Shown here: positions 1 through 8,729 of the stretch, one piece after another
How positions within the stretch are numbered: the stretch's first letter is position 1
How the letters are laid out: each line of letters starts with the position of its first letter
DNA from: Acaryochloris sp. CCMEE 5410
Lineage (GTDB): Bacteria > Cyanobacteriota > Cyanobacteriia > Thermosynechococcales > Thermosynechococcaceae
DNA length: 64,000 nucleotides
Reading direction: 5' to 3'
Assembly (NCBI RefSeq): GCF_000238775.2
Contig: NZ_AFEJ02000001.1
Location: forward strand, 1,860,001-1,924,000
Position numbers and translations under genes: made by a program
The notes under the pieces: model-generated
The model's input: the letters and a program-made list of their open reading frames with translations, nothing else
What the model was told of the DNA's origin: nothing
Database searches by the model: none

Positions 1-456
1 ATGCATGGCGATCCTAAGATCAACAACATCTTGATGGATACAGATACTCAGCAGGCGGTGAGTGTCATCGATCTTGATACGGTCAAACCAGGACTCATTC
101 ACTACGATATTGGCGATTGTCTGCGGTCGGGCTGTAACCCCTTGGGGGAAGAAACGGAACAGTGGGAAATGGTCCACTTTGACCTCAAGATGTGCCAGCG
201 AATCTTACAAGGCTATTTGGCGGTAGCCCAGTCCTTTCTCACAGCAGATGATTATGACTACCTCTATGATGCGATTCGTCTGATTGCCTTTGAACTGGGG
301 CTACGCTTTTTTACGGATTACCTGGCGGGCAATGTCTATTTCAAAGTCGACCATCCAGACCATAATCTCAACCGTGCCTTAGTCCAGTTCAAGTTAACTG
401 AGAGTATCGAAGCCCAATCCGACGCGATTCAAGCCCTGATCCAATCTTTGCGATGA
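1..456 (+). CDS. Phosphotransferase (APH/NahK-like), C-terminal part
   Basis: C-terminal half of an aminoglycoside-phosphotransferase-fold kinase. The first visible residues are the Brenner motif HGDPKINNIL (catalytic loop), followed by VIDLDTVKPG, which supplies the Mg-binding Asp of the DFG-equivalent. The family normally has about 150-200 residues (N-lobe and ATP-binding part) before this motif, so the gene starts upstream of the window and the ATG at base 1 is probably an internal Met. The LDTVKPGLIHYDIGD stretch resembles N-acetylhexosamine 1-kinase-like members, so a sugar or small-alcohol substrate is more likely than an antibiotic (inference). The stop overlaps the next start by 4 bases (ATGA), implying translational coupling. 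Confidence 0.8.
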   Translation: MHGDPKINNILMDTDTQQAVSVIDLDTVKPGLIHYDIGDCLRSGCNPLGEETEQWEMVHFDLKMCQRILQGYLAVAQSFLTADDYDYLYDAIRLIAFELGLRFFTDYLAGNVYFKVDHPDHNLNRALVQFKLTESIEAQSDAIQALIQSLR

Positions 457-977
457 CTGCCTTTTCCCTCCAGCCTTTTGGCGACCCCCACCCCGATATC
501 ACGATTACTGGTACCTTAGAGCGCGAGGGGAATCAACTTGCGATCGCATACACAGTTTCTGGCCATTTAGATCAGGTGATGATTCCCTCGCCGTCATTAC
601 CGACTCGCCAATTTGATCTATGGGAAGCGACCTGTCTGGAATTTTTTCTAGGGCAGCCTCACCAACCTCATTATTGGGAGTTTAATCTCTCCCCTGCGGG
701 ACATTGGAATGTCTTTCACCTGGAGGCTTACCGCCAAGGCTTACAGGAGGTTGAGGGGATCACAGAACTGCCGTTCCATGTCCATCACCAGCAGACAGCC
801 CTCACATTATCCTTAACCTTTGATCTCAACCAGATCATGGGGGCTTCCCCACCCTTAGACATGGGATTTTGTGCCGTCATCCAATCGCCTGAGCAGTCCC
901 TGAGCTACTGGGCGCTATGTCATCCGGGATCTGAGGCTGATTTCCATCGACGGGATAGTTTTATCCTGGGACTCTAA
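453..977 (+). CDS. DOMON-like domain protein
   Basis: A 174-residue protein resembling the cyanobacterial DOMON-like (type 9 carbohydrate-binding-like) family. Visible hallmarks are the central LWEATCLEFFLG stretch, YWEFNLSPAGHWNVF and the C-terminal LSYWALCHPG-EADFHRRDSF. There is no signal peptide or membrane segment, so it should be cytoplasmic. The start overlaps the stop of the preceding kinase gene by 4 bases, so the two are probably one operon; a sugar-binding role beside a possible sugar kinase would fit but is inference. Ligand unknown. Confidence 0.75.
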   Translation: MTAFSLQPFGDPHPDITITGTLEREGNQLAIAYTVSGHLDQVMIPSPSLPTRQFDLWEATCLEFFLGQPHQPHYWEFNLSPAGHWNVFHLEAYRQGLQEVEGITELPFHVHHQQTALTLSLTFDLNQIMGASPPLDMGFCAVIQSPEQSLSYWALCHPGSEADFHRRDSFILGL

Positions 978-1172
978 CTGGTGTAGAACGCAGGTGGTGA
1001 CGATTTTGCCTTGCGTAGAGTATTGATATCTACAGAGGATTTTCTCCTTTTAGGTAGTAAGGACCCAAACTTACGAGTTTTTACGGTGGCATCAGACTGC
1101 ATTGCGCTTTTACCTTAAGACTAAAGCCAATAATGGCCGTCCATTCGCCGTTCTTCTTCTAAAATAGACATT

Positions 1173-1739
1173 ATGAATGTACAAGCTCCAGCACTGCCAA
1201 CAGTGGTTACCCAAGATTGTCATGTGTTGATGATTGAAGAAGAAGAAGGGATTCGCTGTGTATTGTTAGAGTCCCCCACTTATTCTCTAGGACGAGATAA
1301 AAAAAATTCCATCGTGTTGCCTGCGTCCAAAGCAGTATCCCGTTTTCATGCCATGCTCTTGCGCATCCCCGGGGCCAATAGCTCTGGTTATAGCTACCGA
1401 ATTGTCGATGGAGATGCAACGGGTAAGCTGAGCACCAATGGTGTCGTCGTTAATGGTGAGCGGACAACCTCCCATACTTTGATCGAGGGGGATGCTGTCA
1501 TGTTAGGGAATGTTAAAGCGTCCTATCGCTTGCTGACCTTGTCTTCATCAGGGCTGAACCAGGTAAGTGTCGAAGGCATCGATATTCGTAGTACCCTTCC
1601 CCATACTTTCAATCCTCACGCTACTTTGACCAAGGAACATATTGCTCAATCTGGCATGAATAATACAATGCCTCCGACTGAAGAAGATTTACCCCCCACC
1701 ATGTTTTTCAAGAAAGCGCCCAAGAAAACTGCGCCTTAA
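1173..1739 (+). CDS. FHA domain protein
   Basis: A 188-residue protein with one forkhead-associated domain at about residues 25-125, a phosphothreonine-peptide reader. Key residues are visible: YSLGRDKKNSIVL (Gly-Arg on the first loop), VSRFHAML (the Ser-Arg-x-His signature) and LSTNGVVVNG (the Asn-Gly loop). The C-terminal 50 residues are Thr/Pro-rich and probably disordered, with TLTKE and PPTEEDLPPT segments that could themselves be phosphorylated. No membrane segment or catalytic domain. It is transcribed alone; the gene on its right is convergent. The partner kinase is not in this window. Confidence 0.85.
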   Translation: MNVQAPALPTVVTQDCHVLMIEEEEGIRCVLLESPTYSLGRDKKNSIVLPASKAVSRFHAMLLRIPGANSSGYSYRIVDGDATGKLSTNGVVVNGERTTSHTLIEGDAVMLGNVKASYRLLTLSSSGLNQVSVEGIDIRSTLPHTFNPHATLTKEHIAQSGMNNTMPPTEEDLPPTMFFKKAPKKTAP

Positions 1740-1766
1740 TAGCACCATTATCGATGGCCGGAGGGG

Positions 1767-4700
1767 CTATGACCCTTGGCAGACAGATAACTGTTCCTGG
1801 GGATGATGGTCTAAATAGTCAGCTAGCCAATCGCAACCTCGCTGAAGTAAGGCATCTAAATGGGCTTGAGGGGTCTCAGACAGCTGCCAAGTCTGAATAG
1901 ATCCGTCATTGGCAACGGAGGTCAACTGCTGGCCCTGGGGGTCAAAGCTAAGATCTTGGATGACTGTAGCGTGACCATCAAATTCCATTTGGAGGTTGCC
2001 TTGTAAGTCCCAGATTTGGATATTGCCATCAGTTGAGCCAGTGGCGATGCGTTGGCCATTGGGACTAAACCGTAAGCGATACACGGAACTGGGGTAATTG
2101 CGAAAAGCAGAAATCTGTTGGCCCTGAAGCGTCCACAGACGAATTTGGCCATCTTCTGATGCAGTCGCCAGGGTCTGACCATCAGGACTAAAGCGACCGT
2201 CATACACCGCCCCTTGGTGATCCGGCAGTTGAGCCATCAAATTCCCGGTTAGGGTCGATAATCGAGCCGTACCATCCTCAGATGTGGTCATGAGAAGCTG
2301 CCCGTCGGGACTAAAGCGAACGGTATAAACCGCCCCAGTATGGCCTTTTAGTAAAGCTTGCTGCTCTCCCTTGTAATTCCATAGTTTGACGGTTTCATCC
2401 CGGGAGGCGGTTGCAATCAGATTCTTCTGAGGGTTGAGTTGGATGTTGTAGATGGTATCTTTGTGGGCTGGGAACGTTTGGAGGCTCTGGTCTTTTTGGT
2501 AGAGGTGAACGGTACCTTGCTTGGTGGCTGCGACCAGGAGCTGTTGGTGTGCCTGGAAGCTTAGACTCGTAACGGCCTTGACTTGGCTGTTTAGGCGTTT
2601 GAAGGTGGATTGAGTAGGGTTCCCGATGGACAAAGAACCTTTTTCCCAAGCGGTGATCAGATCCGGGCTGTCTATACTAAAACTCAGACTGGAGATTCTA
2701 CCCTGAAGTTGCCGCTGTTGTTGGGCCAGCCAAGCAGACCGAACCTGCCAGATATGAGCACTATCTTCGTCATTGGAGGTGGTCGCGAGAAGGTTACCTT
2801 GGGGACTAAACTGAGCGCTATAGACCGCGCCTTGGTGCCCCCTTAAAACCTGTAACGCCTGTCCTGACTGATCCCATAATCGAATGGTTTTATCACCGGA
2901 GGCAGAGGCTAGCCACTGCCCCGTTGCACTAAAGCTGACGTCATAGACCGCTCCCTGGTGGCCTCTAAAGATTTTTATAGGGTTGCCTTGGATGCTCCAC
3001 AATCGTACCGTTTGATCTGCCCCCGCCGTGACGAGTTGCTGACCATCGGGGCTAAAGCTGACATCATAGATTGCACCTTGATGCCCTTTTAGCACCAAGA
3101 GCTGCTTACCCGTAGGGGTCCAGATACGAAGGGTCCCATCTCGAGAGGTGGTGGCAATCTTCTGGCTGTCGGGACTAATACTAATGGCATAGATCGAGTC
3201 TTGGTGCTGTTGAAATTGCACCCGTTGATTCCCTTGGCGATCGAAGACAATAGCGGTGCCATCCTTCGAGGCTGAGGCGATATAATTGCCGTCTCCGCTC
3301 CAGCTCAAGTCATAGATATCGCCTTGATGTCCCTGCAAGATCCGTACCGTTTGCCCCGACCGAGTCCACAGGCGAATGGTTCGATCCTGAGAGGCGGTGG
3401 CAAGGCGCTGGCCATCAGGACTAAAGGCAATATTGTAGACATCACCTTGGTGCCCCGTGAGAATTGTTTGGGTTTGGCCCTGTAGGTTCCATAGTCGGGC
3501 CGTACCATCCCGGGAGGCGGTGGCCATTGACTGGCCATCGGGACTAAAGCTGATGCTATTGACCGTAGCAGCATGACCTTCTAACCGATTCCGCTCCCAA
3601 ATATGCTGCAAAATCTCCTGTAAGGCGATGAGGGGCGTGGTGGTGGGATAGTTCTGTAAAGACTGATGTTGACTCACCAGAGGCCGGAGATTTTGCCCTG
3701 CTTCCAGGGCTGTGAGCAGGGCCGAAACCTGGTCAAAGTCAAATTGCTGGAGTGCACTTTTACCAGCCCATTCAATGGACTGGGTTTGGGCGATTTGCTG
3801 CTGCTGCAAGGCATGGTTGACCCAAATAGACGTCGAAATGGCTCCGATTAAGGACAAAGTCAGAATGCCAGTCCCTAGTCTTAGTTTCCTTTTGGCATCC
3901 GCATAGGCAGCAGCTAGAGTCTGTTTGGCTTGTTTTTCGGCATCAAGTTGGGTACTCAGACGCTCTAGGTCTCTCGCTTTCCGCTCATTATCAATGGCGA
4001 TTTGCTTATCTAGCGCCTGACTCGCTGCTAGGAATTGGTAATCCTGGTTGCTGAGCTGCTGCTCTTGGGACCAGTCCAAGGCATCTTGTAAGGCCTGACC
4101 CCGTAGAAGGCGTGAGGTATCTTGGCGGTCTGATCGTTCCCAGGCCTGCATCATTTCTGCATAAGGGCGAAGGGCGGCCAGTTCCTGTTCTATCCAGGCG
4201 GGGGTAAAGATATGACGATAGATGCGGTTATAGACGGTGAGTTGCCCCTGACGATTGACCACTAACCCTGATAGCTGGAGTTCACTGTGGGCTGTACTGC
4301 CATCGGCAGTTACGGAGTCTTGGTCTAGGATCTGACGATACAGCCCTAGGAGCTGTCCCGTGCGGGCTGGATGATGCTGGAGCCGATCTCGAATCGTGCG
4401 TAAATGGACGGGCTCGTCTTGGGTAGACCAATGATCGATAATGTGCGATCGCACCAATGCTGCAATGCTAGCTTCTTCTTGCCCTGCAGAGATGTTAGTC
4501 TGCTGCTGGATCACCAATTGACATAACTTTTGCGATAAAAAAGGTTGTCCTCCTGTCCAGGCCACTATGGCTTGTAAGACCGCTGCGGGATTGGACGCAT
4601 AAGGCTGCAATCCCTTCTGGAGCGGTCTCGCTTCTTCAGGGGTGAAGCCAGCCAGTTCAATGGCATGGCCGATATTGAACAGGGTTTGGGTTTTATCCTG

Positions 4701-5270
4701 AATCAGATCAGAAGGGGTGGCAACCCCAAACAAGGCAAAGGTTAATCGGTCATAAACGGTATTCTCGGCCCGTTGATTGTAAAACCAGCGGATTAAAGCA
4801 AAAAAATCATCGACGGAAAACGGAAGACTGAGAATTTTATCGATTTCGTCAATAAAGATAAAAATTTTACGGTCAGGAATATATTGATACAACACCTCAT
4901 CGATAAAGTGCTGCAGCTGCTGTACAGGGGATAAATAAGCTTGGGCTTGTAGCCATTGCTTAAGGTTAAGTTGGTCCGTCAGAGCTAACCCTTGCCAGAG
5001 TTGAACCATCAAACTGGCATACCACTGTTGTTCCTGCACTTGGCTGCCTGGCAAAGTCATATCCATGGAGACACAGGAGTGTTGCCGATCTGCTAGATGA
5101 TGCATGGCCCGGACTTTCAGGCTTGACTTTCCCATTTGTCGACTGTTGAAGACATAGCAGAAATCTCCCTGATTGAGGGCTGCTAACAGGTCATGATCAG
5201 CTTGGCGGGTGACGTAAGAAGGGTGGTCGTAGCCTAAACTACCGCCCACTTTATAGGCTGTCGAATTCAT
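1767..5270 (-). CDS. AAA-like/STAND protein with 14 WD40 repeats
   Basis: A 1167-residue multidomain protein. Residues 1-350 are an AAA-like (AAA_35 type) NTPase with Walker A FNSRQMGKSSL near residue 45 and Walker B IFIFIDEIDK near residue 138. A charged coiled-coil stretch (about 410-460) leads to one hydrophobic segment (GILTLSLIGAISTSIWV, about 470-490). After about residue 560 I count 14 WD40 repeats, enough for two seven-bladed propellers; repeats 8 and 9 are the most degenerate. The layout is that of STAND-type signalling NTPases, where the propeller senses and the NTPase oligomerises. The gene starts 20 bases inside the upstream AAA-like gene, so the two are translationally coupled. 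Trigger and output are unknown. Confidence 0.85.
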   Translation of the reverse strand: MNSTAYKVGGSLGYDHPSYVTRQADHDLLAALNQGDFCYVFNSRQMGKSSLKVRAMHHLADRQHSCVSMDMTLPGSQVQEQQWYASLMVQLWQGLALTDQLNLKQWLQAQAYLSPVQQLQHFIDEVLYQYIPDRKIFIFIDEIDKILSLPFSVDDFFALIRWFYNQRAENTVYDRLTFALFGVATPSDLIQDKTQTLFNIGHAIELAGFTPEEARPLQKGLQPYASNPAAVLQAIVAWTGGQPFLSQKLCQLVIQQQTNISAGQEEASIAALVRSHIIDHWSTQDEPVHLRTIRDRLQHHPARTGQLLGLYRQILDQDSVTADGSTAHSELQLSGLVVNRQGQLTVYNRIYRHIFTPAWIEQELAALRPYAEMMQAWERSDRQDTSRLLRGQALQDALDWSQEQQLSNQDYQFLAASQALDKQIAIDNERKARDLERLSTQLDAEKQAKQTLAAAYADAKRKLRLGTGILTLSLIGAISTSIWVNHALQQQQIAQTQSIEWAGKSALQQFDFDQVSALLTALEAGQNLRPLVSQHQSLQNYPTTTPLIALQEILQHIWERNRLEGHAATVNSISFSPDGQSMATASRDGTARLWNLQGQTQTILTGHQGDVYNIAFSPDGQRLATASQDRTIRLWTRSGQTVRILQGHQGDIYDLSWSGDGNYIASASKDGTAIVFDRQGNQRVQFQQHQDSIYAISISPDSQKIATTSRDGTLRIWTPTGKQLLVLKGHQGAIYDVSFSPDGQQLVTAGADQTVRLWSIQGNPIKIFRGHQGAVYDVSFSATGQWLASASGDKTIRLWDQSGQALQVLRGHQGAVYSAQFSPQGNLLATTSNDEDSAHIWQVRSAWLAQQQRQLQGRISSLSFSIDSPDLITAWEKGSLSIGNPTQSTFKRLNSQVKAVTSLSFQAHQQLLVAATKQGTVHLYQKDQSLQTFPAHKDTIYNIQLNPQKNLIATASRDETVKLWNYKGEQQALLKGHTGAVYTVRFSPDGQLLMTTSEDGTARLSTLTGNLMAQLPDHQGAVYDGRFSPDGQTLATASEDGQIRLWTLQGQQISAFRNYPSSVYRLRFSPNGQRIATGSTDGNIQIWDLQGNLQMEFDGHATVIQDLSFDPQGQQLTSVANDGSIQTWQLSETPQAHLDALLQRGCDWLADYLDHHPQEQLSVCQGS

Positions 5271-6648
5271 GATTATTCAACGGCATATTGGCAAAGTACT
5301 GACGATAGAGGTCACAACTGGGCTGGACATAATCTCCCGAGAGACTGACTAACCCCATACTTTCGAGTTGATAGGCCTGAATCGGTTCCAACCGGACTTG
5401 AGGAGATTCGGTCACTACTCGATACATGGCGGTGGCCAACTGAGGTTGTCCCTGTAAGGTATTCCACAGTCCCCGTAGATGGGTGCTGTAAATACTACTT
5501 TGAGTAGGCGCTTGTTGTAGGAGGTGATCAAGCTGAAGCTGCTGGCGGCGCAGGGCATCAAAGGTGAGGTGGACCAGGTAAGGGTGACCACCGATCAGGG
5601 TTTTCAAGGCTTGAAAGACTTCAGAAGATTGAACCGCTAGCTCGCTATCTAGATGATAGAGACGGGCTAAATCCTGCATTTGTTCAGGGGTAAAGCCCAA
5701 GAGTTTAATCGGCCACCCCACATTAAAGGGGGATTGATGCGCATCTAGCTCAATGTAAATTTCAGTGGAATGAGCAATCACCAAGCGAATTTTCTGCCAA
5801 ATGGTTTGAGTATTGGCCTCTTCATTCCAAGAGCGCAGCATGGGTAAAAAGTCTTGAGCAATATGAGGATACTCAAACAGTCGATCGACGTTGTCTAAGG
5901 CCAAGACCAGGGCAAGATCAACGTTGGGTAACAAATAGGTTTGAAAGTACGTTTTGCAGCTCATTAAGCTGCCATATATGTCTTCAGCCCAATACTGATC
6001 AAGTTTGGGGGGCAATCCTAATTCACGACAAATATTGGCACAAAACCATTGTAGGAATTTATCTAAAGTCGTAAAAATAGACGTCTCAGCTTCGCGAAAA
6101 TTCAGATAAATGGGCTGATATTCTAAAGTCTGGGCCTGGAATAAGAGCTGGCGCAGCAACGAAGTTTTACCCATTTGGGCAGGGGCCTTAATCCGAACTA
6201 GGGCTCCCGATTGCTGAATGGCTTGAGTACAGTCAGCTTCCGTGGGAGGTCTATCAATATAAAACGGAGAGTTTGCGGATAAGGGGGTTCGATAATTCAA
6301 GATGGGTAAATCTTGAGGCAAGACCGCTGCTCGCATTTGCAGCCATTTGGGATACTGTATATCCTGTAACCAGTCCCGCAAAATATTGAATTTCCCCGGC
6401 CCTTTACTCAGTAAATCGAGTTCAGCACAGCCATGATCTGTGTGACTAGCAAAAGCAGAATAAACCGTCGTCATTTGCTTTTTATAGGATTCATGACTGG
6501 CTGCTTGCGCCAGGGGCCAAACCTCTTTATCAGGTTTGCGCCAATGCTCATAAGCGAAACGAGTCAGAAAAATACTTTTGACTTTGCCCGTTAAGTTTAC
6601 TTCTTGAGCAATATGCTTCAAAAAATCATCCCATTGGTGAGGTTTCAT
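5251..6648 (-). CDS. AAA-like domain (STAND-type) NTPase
   Basis: A 465-residue protein. The first 110 residues form a helical domain I do not recognise. From about residue 120 an AAA-like (AAA_35) module begins with PFYIDRPPTEADC, continues with Walker A RIKAPAQMGKTSLL (about 153-166) and Walker B ALVLALDNVDRLF (about 245-257), and ends in a winged-helix-like region containing GFTPEQM and GGHPYLV. No signal peptide or membrane span. It overlaps the downstream AAA/WD40 gene by 20 bases, and both share the same NTPase class, so they probably act together. Cyanobacteria carry many such pairs; the function is not known. Confidence 0.8.
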   Translation of the reverse strand: MKPHQWDDFLKHIAQEVNLTGKVKSIFLTRFAYEHWRKPDKEVWPLAQAASHESYKKQMTTVYSAFASHTDHGCAELDLLSKGPGKFNILRDWLQDIQYPKWLQMRAAVLPQDLPILNYRTPLSANSPFYIDRPPTEADCTQAIQQSGALVRIKAPAQMGKTSLLRQLLFQAQTLEYQPIYLNFREAETSIFTTLDKFLQWFCANICRELGLPPKLDQYWAEDIYGSLMSCKTYFQTYLLPNVDLALVLALDNVDRLFEYPHIAQDFLPMLRSWNEEANTQTIWQKIRLVIAHSTEIYIELDAHQSPFNVGWPIKLLGFTPEQMQDLARLYHLDSELAVQSSEVFQALKTLIGGHPYLVHLTFDALRRQQLQLDHLLQQAPTQSSIYSTHLRGLWNTLQGQPQLATAMYRVVTESPQVRLEPIQAYQLESMGLVSLSGDYVQPSCDLYRQYFANMPLNNHEFDSL

Positions 6649-6888
6649 CTAATTTAATGACCCACTCAAGTCACAGTAGAGAATCCTTTGGGAAGGGTTT
6701 TCATCTCTGGTTTTTATCAATTGCTTGGAAGGTCTTGAATTCCACTTGTTTCTACTTTTTTCCACTTCCAGGTTAACGAGTTTCTATTTATTTATGCTTC
6801 GGTTGTGGCTGCCATTAGACTGACATGCCCTAGGCTTTGAGACTAATCTAACACTTGAGAGTAACCGATAAAGCTGAGTAATAAAGCA

Positions 6889-7374
6889 ATGGCTAAATCC
6901 GCCGTGATGTTGGCTGCTGCCCTAATGGGTGCGACGGCATTTATTTCCCCCGTTCAAGCAGTAATCCTAAGCCAAGAGAACATCCAACAAGTCCAAGAAG
7001 AGCAAGCCTCTTCACTCATTGCCCGCAAAGATCGATTTCGACGTCAAAAGCGCTACTGTTGGCGTCGATATGGTCGTCTCTATTGCCGTGATAGATACGA
7101 GTCTAATCGCGATTATCGTTGGCGTCGGCAACGTTGGGAAGATCGTCGTAAATGGGAAAAAGAGCGAGAACGTCGTTGGGAAGAACGCCGCCGTCGATTA
7201 GAGAGACGTCGCCGTTGGGAAAATCGTCGTCGTCGTAGAGAGGAAGATTATTGGCGCTCTCGTCGTCGCGACCGGGACTACGAAAATGAGAATTGGCGCA
7301 AAGGAGATCGCCGAGGTGATTTCCAAGACAAGCTTGATCGCTGGCTGAATCGTGGCAGAGATGATGATGATTAA
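6889..7374 (+). CDS. Arg/Trp-rich secreted low-complexity protein
   Basis: A 161-residue protein with an N-terminal signal peptide (AVMLAAALMGATAFISPVQA, residues 5-24, plausible AxA-type cleavage) and a mature part dominated by Arg, Glu, Asp and Trp. Runs such as WRRRYG-like aromatic/basic motifs and ERRRRLERRRRWENRRRRRE fill residues 47-140, and the tail is Asp-rich. One Cys pair lies in YCWRRYGRLYC. No known domain. The mature protein would be strongly charged and periplasmic or extracellular. A strong terminator follows at 7426-7465. Function unknown. Confidence 0.65.
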   Translation: MAKSAVMLAAALMGATAFISPVQAVILSQENIQQVQEEQASSLIARKDRFRRQKRYCWRRYGRLYCRDRYESNRDYRWRRQRWEDRRKWEKERERRWEERRRRLERRRRWENRRRRREEDYWRSRRRDRDYENENWRKGDRRGDFQDKLDRWLNRGRDDDD

Positions 7375-7425
7375 GCCTTATCTCTTGAAAGTATCCTAGT
7401 ACCCCAATAAACCCGTGTAAATATT

Positions 7426-7465
7426 GCTCAGTGGTTAGATTTCCTATAACCGCTGAGCGTTTTTT
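7426..7465 (+). terminator. Rho-independent terminator
   Basis: A 12-base stem (GCTCAGTGGTTA at 7426-7437 with TAACCGCTGAGC at 7447-7458, one mismatch) is followed by a run of six T. It lies about 50 bases after the stop of the Arg-rich secreted protein and should end its transcript. Confidence 0.85.
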
Positions 7466-7503
7466 CATCGGCATTCTTAGGGAATGAATCCGATTACCAT
7501 TCA

Positions 7504-7704
7504 GTGTCTGAGTCTAAACATATGTCTGTGTCTTTGACCGAAGCGTTCGCCCAAGACCCTGATTGGTCCATTATTTCCGTAGCAGATCGCCCCCGAGTGC
7601 AAGAACTTGTCACTCTCATCTGCACGCAAGTGGATCTCCCCCGCAACCAAAAAGGAGAGGAATACTATGGGTGGCTAATTGAATTGAACAGGATGATTAA
7701 CTAA
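7504..7704 (+). CDS. Small conserved-looking hypothetical protein
   Basis: A 66-residue protein if the GTG at 7504 is used, or 60 residues from the ATG at 7522. It is soluble, mildly acidic and contains no domain I recognise (for example FAQDPDWSIISVADRPRVQELV). It is flanked by the terminator of the gene to its left and by a small opposite-strand gene to its right. Its composition looks like a real folded protein, but I cannot assign a function. Confidence 0.5.
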   Translation: MSESKHMSVSLTEAFAQDPDWSIISVADRPRVQELVTLICTQVDLPRNQKGEEYYGWLIELNRMIN

Positions 7705-7748
7705 AGACTGGAGGATTCATTGGTGCAGAAGATTCGTTGGTGCACTAA

Positions 7749-7895
7749 TTAGTCGCAGGGAGGATACTTACAGTCAGGATTCGTTTGCTGTGGGGGAGTT
7801 TCAATCTCTGAATGGACGTTGCTTCTGTAAGCAGAGACACTGAAACTGCTCATCAAGACTAGGCTAAACGATATCAATAGAGTCTTGAAATTCAT
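7749..7895 (-). CDS. Possible 48-residue secreted peptide
   Basis: A short reading frame encoding 48 residues. It has a typical signal peptide (MNFKTLLISFSLVLMSSFSVSA) and a short mature tail with two Cys and several Pro (PPQQTNPDCKYPPCD). The classic n-, h- and c-region layout makes it more credible than a random frame, but no strong ribosome binding site is seen before the ATG at 7895. It occupies most of what would otherwise be a 370-base gap between 7705 and 8077. Function unknown. Confidence 0.45.
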   Translation of the reverse strand: MNFKTLLISFSLVLMSSFSVSAYRSNVHSEIETPPQQTNPDCKYPPCD

Positions 7896-8077
7896 AGCAA
7901 TAATGATGAGGTTAGGGGGACAGCCTGAATATTAAAGAAAATGTAGAGTTGAAAGGGGTAATAGATGTCAGTATTAAGCCAATTATTCCCTTTTACTTTT
8001 TATTATCAAACATCTCTATTGTATGGTTTTTATTTTTCTGTCGCAATAGAGCCTAGAGGTTATAGATTGAGCTAATT

Positions 8078-8623
8078 TTATTCTACTTCTACGAAATACT
8101 GAGTAGGCACGCGATCGGTGAGCCAAACACCATTTTCAGAACGATAAAAAAGATAGCCGTCACCCTGCATTTTTTGGGCATTAATTTCCAACACTGTGGG
8201 TTTGCCATGCCGTCTGCCCACTGCGATCGCAGTTTCGTATGACGCTGAAAGATGAACATGTTGGCGTCCCGAAGGGAGTAGGCCCTTCTCCATGATAGAC
8301 GCTAAAAACCGTGTGGCTGTTCCATGAAATAAAACAGTAGGGGGATTCAAAGGCAATAAATCCAAGTCAACCCTAATGGAATGTCCTTGGCTAGCTCGAA
8401 TATATTGGCCATCTTCACTTATTTTAAACCGCTGCTTATCATTAGAAATAACTACTTTTTTGATAATTTCTTCAGATAAGAAATGGTCATGCTTGCTAGC
8501 ACATTGAATTAATTCAGAAATAGCTGCCCAGCCACCTGCATTCAGTTCTAAACCAATCGCTTCTGGTCGATGGCGGAGAATGTAACTGAGAAACTTACTA
8601 ACAGCTTTTAACTGTTGATCCAT
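8078..8623 (-). CDS. kptA: RNA 2'-phosphotransferase (KptA/Tpt1)
   Basis: A 181-residue protein of full family length. In eukaryotes Tpt1 removes the 2'-phosphate left at tRNA splice junctions, using NAD+ and releasing ADP-ribose 1'',2''-cyclic phosphate; bacterial KptA does the same reaction in vitro but its natural substrate is unknown. The N-terminal winged-helix signature SKFLSYILRHRPEAIGLELNAGGWA and the C-terminal LFHGTATRFLASIMEKGLLPSGRQHVHLS (His and Arg of the NAD/RNA site) are clear. It is transcribed alone. Confidence 0.9.
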   Translation of the reverse strand: MDQQLKAVSKFLSYILRHRPEAIGLELNAGGWAAISELIQCASKHDHFLSEEIIKKVVISNDKQRFKISEDGQYIRASQGHSIRVDLDLLPLNPPTVLFHGTATRFLASIMEKGLLPSGRQHVHLSASYETAIAVGRRHGKPTVLEINAQKMQGDGYLFYRSENGVWLTDRVPTQYFVEVE

Positions 8624-8729
8624 ATTTTAAGAATTTAATTTAGAATATTTTTGTTGGCTATAGGTGTCCTGCCTGAATAATTTCAGAGGGAAACGTTCTA
8701 TTCACTTGATTGTAGTGATAGGGGCTGAA

